From Planctomycetaceae bacterium (lineage in GTDB: Bacteria > Planctomycetota > Planctomycetia > Pirellulales > Pirellulaceae), in assembly GCA_007129635.1 (NCBI GenBank), contig SKVE01000976.1:1-8031 (forward strand): a DNA stretch of 8,031 nucleotides. The letters are read 5' to 3'. Numbering within the stretch: the stretch's first letter is position 1; the number at the start of each line of letters is the position of its first letter. This document shows, in pieces, positions 7,501 through 8,031 of the stretch. The notes beneath the pieces are model-generated. The model saw only the letters and a list, made by a program, of their open reading frames with translations. It was not told the origin of the DNA and made no database searches. The position numbers were made by a program, and so were the translations under genes.

Positions 7501-8031
7501 CGACCTCGACCACCGCGTGGGCGACGTCCTCTCCCAGGTAAAAGTAAACCGGTGTTTTGCCGACGCCACGAGCGACGGCTCGAGTCCCGAAGGGATCCAG
7601 CCGCAGGATCTTAGGATGTTCGGCAACCGCTACCACCTCGGATGTTACGTCCCGGTGACTGCCGTCAGGCTCGAGCAATCGGACTTCGTACCGAAGCTGG
7701 GACCCGACGGGGCCTGACCATTGAGAAGGTGTGACCTGCAGCGCTTGATCTGTTCGTTCCTCGTCGCGAGGGGGCGTCCTTCCAAAATAATAACCCAGCC
7801 CGGCCGCCAGAAATACGAGCAATGCCAACGCCAACACGGTCCTTAGACGCGATCGCGACCGGGGCTTGCTGACGGCAGTCCCGCTCTGTTCGCACGCTGG
7901 GCAACTGCGCGAACCCTGGCCGCTTCGTACGAACAGCAGCGAGCAGTTCGGATTGGTGCAAATGGTGGGTGCGGCGGGAGCCAGATCCTTCCTTTGAAAG
8001 CCCCAGGCCCAGACCAGCCGCCATGTCCGAC
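1586..8031 (-). CDS. Giant membrane-anchored protein: zinc ribbon, one TM helix, about 21 Big2-like Ig domains; N-terminus beyond the window
   Basis: The frame is open from the right edge (first full codon 8029-8027) to TAA at 1588-1586, giving 2147 visible residues. In order: a tryptophan-rich start (WRLVWAWGF, residues 3-11); a zinc ribbon with C24, C29, C43 and C46; a basic segment KPRSRSRLR (55-63); a single hydrophobic helix at 65-83; an acidic charged linker; about 21 Big2-like domains at 97-2033; and a distinct C-terminal module at 2034-2147. Positive charges before the helix predict N-terminus in the cytoplasm and the Ig-like chain outside the inner membrane. I see no catalytic domain, LPxTG sorting signal, lipobox or SLH domain. 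Big2 domains are known from adhesins and other bacterial surface proteins, so a structural or binding role is plausible but unproven. A start at the GTG at 7837 would begin inside the membrane helix and delete the zinc ribbon, so the true start most likely lies outside the window. No frameshift or stop interrupts more than 6 kb. The SrfC-like gene follows on the same strand. Confidence 0.93.
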   Translation of the reverse strand, partial: RTWRLVWAWGFQRKDLAPAAPTICTNPNCSLLFVRSGQGSRSCPACEQSGTAVSKPRSRSRLRTVLALALLVFLAAGLGYYFGRTPPRDEERTDQALQVTPSQWSGPVGSQLRYEVRLLEPDGSHRDVTSEVVAVAEHPKILRLDPFGTRAVARGVGKTPVYFYLGEDVAHAVVEVGIPQAPQRLEVQPAEVTLGIGTTAQVTVMGHYNEGPPIDLTEAVQWRLPPGSAVSCRQGFLEGIAQGTSTITAVYRPAADQPETTGTAEVTVTPEEYVSLELSVQPSSLVEGRAGRIEAIVTSAEGTQRSVLHSRQLRLRVMPPQLANLTDDYLHALREGSGQLEGSFADLPQASCEFQIGKDTSPVRFEVRPRDLRLAVHETTELQVLSSGRGPVRVESSDPQIVEVLGGLRVAGRAPGKAQLTIRQEAREAEVVVEVQSRGIESIAIVPDRIVVPVQDTVDLRLIGRCAEGTEIDLATDEITWEQLPTSSFAEIDPHHLRVLGRAPTGQSPQQVVAAWGQHRANATIEVTSPALTVQLLPAGPIDVPVGQVVPLQVFADLGGGRRIQIPTDQVQWSSEPQQLDGLVWEPSRAGVQAMQPDRGPLMVRAEYRGVTSSPVEFRSVQAQTLELLLEADRQLLLPGTAGMLRARAVDASVGELDGIQFASSDPKILTVDPQTGAYQALEPGTVQVAARLADRTDVAPVRLELHVVDPQSAELRLEPPETDLVIGGRVPLEVLLTIDGHQQPLSWSDDAENLRLGIGRTDAVQWQSPYLIGLAIADPFEVTASYHGLTAHAVVRVVLPPDSPELRVVPSTVELAPGQVMTPAVQQRLGETSEHWQEIDPQQVQWEVPDTVIWTPPTAGMPPSLTPIDGASGDLRITARHGGAAASSTITVSVEPLPSGPLVIVRQPPGESLPVGQQQRYLAMIQDGQQMVPAADVQWTPAFENDYVRWEPPVLTARQPGHLQRLAAESGDRRTPFVTRTVPRASRPGAPAQPTGRPSEVRIVYDHQPPLTLPVGAAFDAFRVQAVYPDRPPTDVTNQAILRVVDEGSAPPPLAISDGRLIAQHPGQAEVRAGFNGVDSENALSVVVDETVDVTDIEIQPDNQTLRVGERTRLRAIGFVGHGDQRQQIGDLAQVPGIQWTAVSTDVLYVDGPMIEGLQEGQTLVRAQMGSASGSSGVTVVPARGVITEHATLFPDELVMHEGETRWLGRDIRLIRGETDLSYQLQVVSPASPILSYDAEQRSLQGISEGSTDLILTAGNDRYTLPVRIEPLDLASLDGSVMIEPSSDTLAEGESLNLRVWVVTDQGQRLDLTRRAVLETDASQVVMLQGNARAVALAPGVANLTARVPGIDSPGQAVLTVIEETFTQLTVFPSSLHLATGQETELQVSGSGPRGRRDLSHHPDLTWSVDGDDPQAIAVSAGPRVRGASPGQAAVTMTWRDLTAAPVQVQVTDDPILGLRIEPERQTTPVGTSVNYRVYARHRDQMRALTDDDGVQLQVADSAVAVNTEGLAVRGVATGSTEIIARLGPHQATAHLHVMPAGSPPPLPPGRDRLFFLPDVLSLQVGHPGETVRILRRNEQGETEDVDHLVEIEIEDPAVAEVRPTGSGPVFVPNQLGSTTAMARLPKRLGGLETRQPMVIRVFEPTAPSRLIVRPDPVTLAVNEQADFQRVQIVPGVGGALIDVDYQVVSQNPSIVAVQDGKTLRGVAAGQAAVRIVPVNVDPAYQDLSEQVNVTVGTGAGGEPQLRLTGPSRTTVGAEVAYRVQWLGPDGQRDVTNDGAMLVAPQSGLERLVELQPGCRLLANQVGELEIRARYRDQISNALPLRIDPPAGAFARLDLEIDGNPMVVGERRPYRVWGHPTTGGPRQDLTAMVVDTPDAASANQPLAAVRVVRPKGQEIVLHAPPILQADAPGAFQFVVRLNSGLRSDVVELQIRDGQDQGPEGIVELRVSPSTITVGVDQRTPPVRALARLGPGQELREVQAEWASLDEAILAPETPGSRNFLGRSAGATQLQASYGGRQAAVNVLVQGDPFHHVSVDEEVNLLEENRFAVSVNVQSLGISEGSMEYRVVFGADQDVSTVPWTPMPAGSGGHVKLASPRMAVGRPGTVYHVVVEARPRGQADITRYPLSFEMIIAQRVQERPSTP
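1589..1930 (-). other. C-terminal non-Big2 module of the giant protein
   Basis: The last 114 residues lack the P...L.VG opening and the G-x-x-x-G turn of the preceding units. They look beta-rich (NRFAVSVNVQSLG, MEYRVVFGAD, VYHVVVEARPRG) with a turn containing VPWTPMPAGSGG. This could be a degenerate Ig or fibronectin-type fold acting as cap or binding tip, but I recognise no family. The end MIIAQRVQERPSTP is polar and contains no membrane anchor or sorting signal. Confidence 0.5.
1931..7741 (-). repeat. Array of about 21 tandem Big2-like (bacterial Ig-like) protein repeats
   Basis: Each unit starts with a strand ending in P, a short L.VG-type turn (for example LRVGERTRL, ITVGVDQRT), often has a central W (AVQW, EITW, QVQW, DVQW, GIQW, DLTW), then a G-x-x-x-G turn before a strand (RGASPGQAAVT, ALAPGVANLTA, RGVAAGQAAVR, EGIAQGTSTIT, EGLQEGQTLVR), and closes with a V.V strand. 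Approximate unit boundaries, in transcription order: 7741, 7483, 7210, 6946, 6712, 6439, 6157, 5890, 5617, 5329, 5029, 4741, 4471, 4189, 3928, 3661, 3376, 3082, 2797, 2524, 2191, ending 1931. Units at 4741, 4189, 3928, 3082 and 2191 fit best; those at 6439, 5329, 4471 and 2524 are the most degenerate. The units are well diverged from each other in protein sequence, so the array looks old rather than freshly duplicated. Unit count is by eye and could be off by one or two. Confidence 0.85.
7781..7837 (-). other. Single transmembrane helix (signal anchor) of the giant protein
   Basis: Nineteen residues, VLALALLVFLAAGLGYYFG, are almost entirely hydrophobic. They follow a basic stretch (KPRSRSRLRT) and precede an acidic-rich linker (RDEERTD). 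This is a typical N-in, C-out signal anchor. There is no cysteine for lipidation and no obvious signal-peptidase site, so the protein probably stays attached to the inner membrane. Confidence 0.8.
7892..7960 (-). other. Zinc-ribbon domain at the N-terminus of the giant protein
   Basis: On the minus strand the frame reads CTNPNC, then 13 residues, then CPAC: a C-x4-C-x13-C-x2-C arrangement with cysteines at visible residues 24, 29, 43 and 46. This is the shape of a small zinc-binding ribbon. It lies before the positively charged flank and the membrane helix, so it should be cytoplasmic. It is in the same frame as the Big2 array, with no stop between. Zinc binding and any protein or nucleic-acid partner are inferred from the cysteine pattern alone. 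Confidence 0.75.

Noticed and set aside
7665..8024. 119-codon minus-strand frame starting at an ATG near the right edge
   Set aside because: It overlaps the zinc ribbon and membrane helix in another frame. Its product has no coherent motif, whereas the competing frame has paired cysteines and a clean helix.

Overview
The window is GC-rich and holds two genes, both on the minus strand and both cut by a window edge. Reading in the direction of transcription (high to low coordinates), a giant gene enters from the right edge and runs to a TAA stop at 1586-1588. A 95-base spacer follows. A second gene then starts at 1490 and runs off the left edge. No RNA gene, CRISPR array, mobile element or integrase was seen. 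Genome type is inferred: giant Big2-repeat proteins with an N-terminal zinc ribbon, next to a SrfC-family protein, in GC-rich DNA, suggest a planctomycete or related bacterium. No phylogenetic marker is present to prove it.

Right and centre (1586-8031): one uninterrupted frame of 2147 visible codons. It encodes a four-cysteine zinc ribbon, a basic stretch, one membrane helix, about 21 tandem Big2-like (bacterial Ig-like group 2) domains of 78-111 residues each, and a 114-residue C-terminal module that does not follow the Big2 pattern. The likely topology is zinc ribbon in the cytoplasm and the Ig-like chain outside the inner membrane. The GTG at 7837 is a poor start because the same frame continues upstream through the zinc ribbon to the window edge.

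Left (1-1490): a P-loop protein, at least 496 residues long, which I assign to the SrfC / 'putative virulence factor' family. It has a Walker A motif, a family-like NP..G..EAT.LVTRFT segment and a G3-like DLPG. A run of nine G (coding strand) sits just after the DLPG motif, and a one-base change in its length in either direction would cause a stop within about 50 bases.

The short same-strand gap suggests one operon: a membrane-anchored extracytoplasmic Ig-like chain followed by a cytoplasmic SrfC-like NTPase. Neither product has a function I can state. The pairing of the two is the part of the window most likely to be undescribed. Long plus-strand open frames, up to 478 codons, are antisense shadows in GC-rich DNA.
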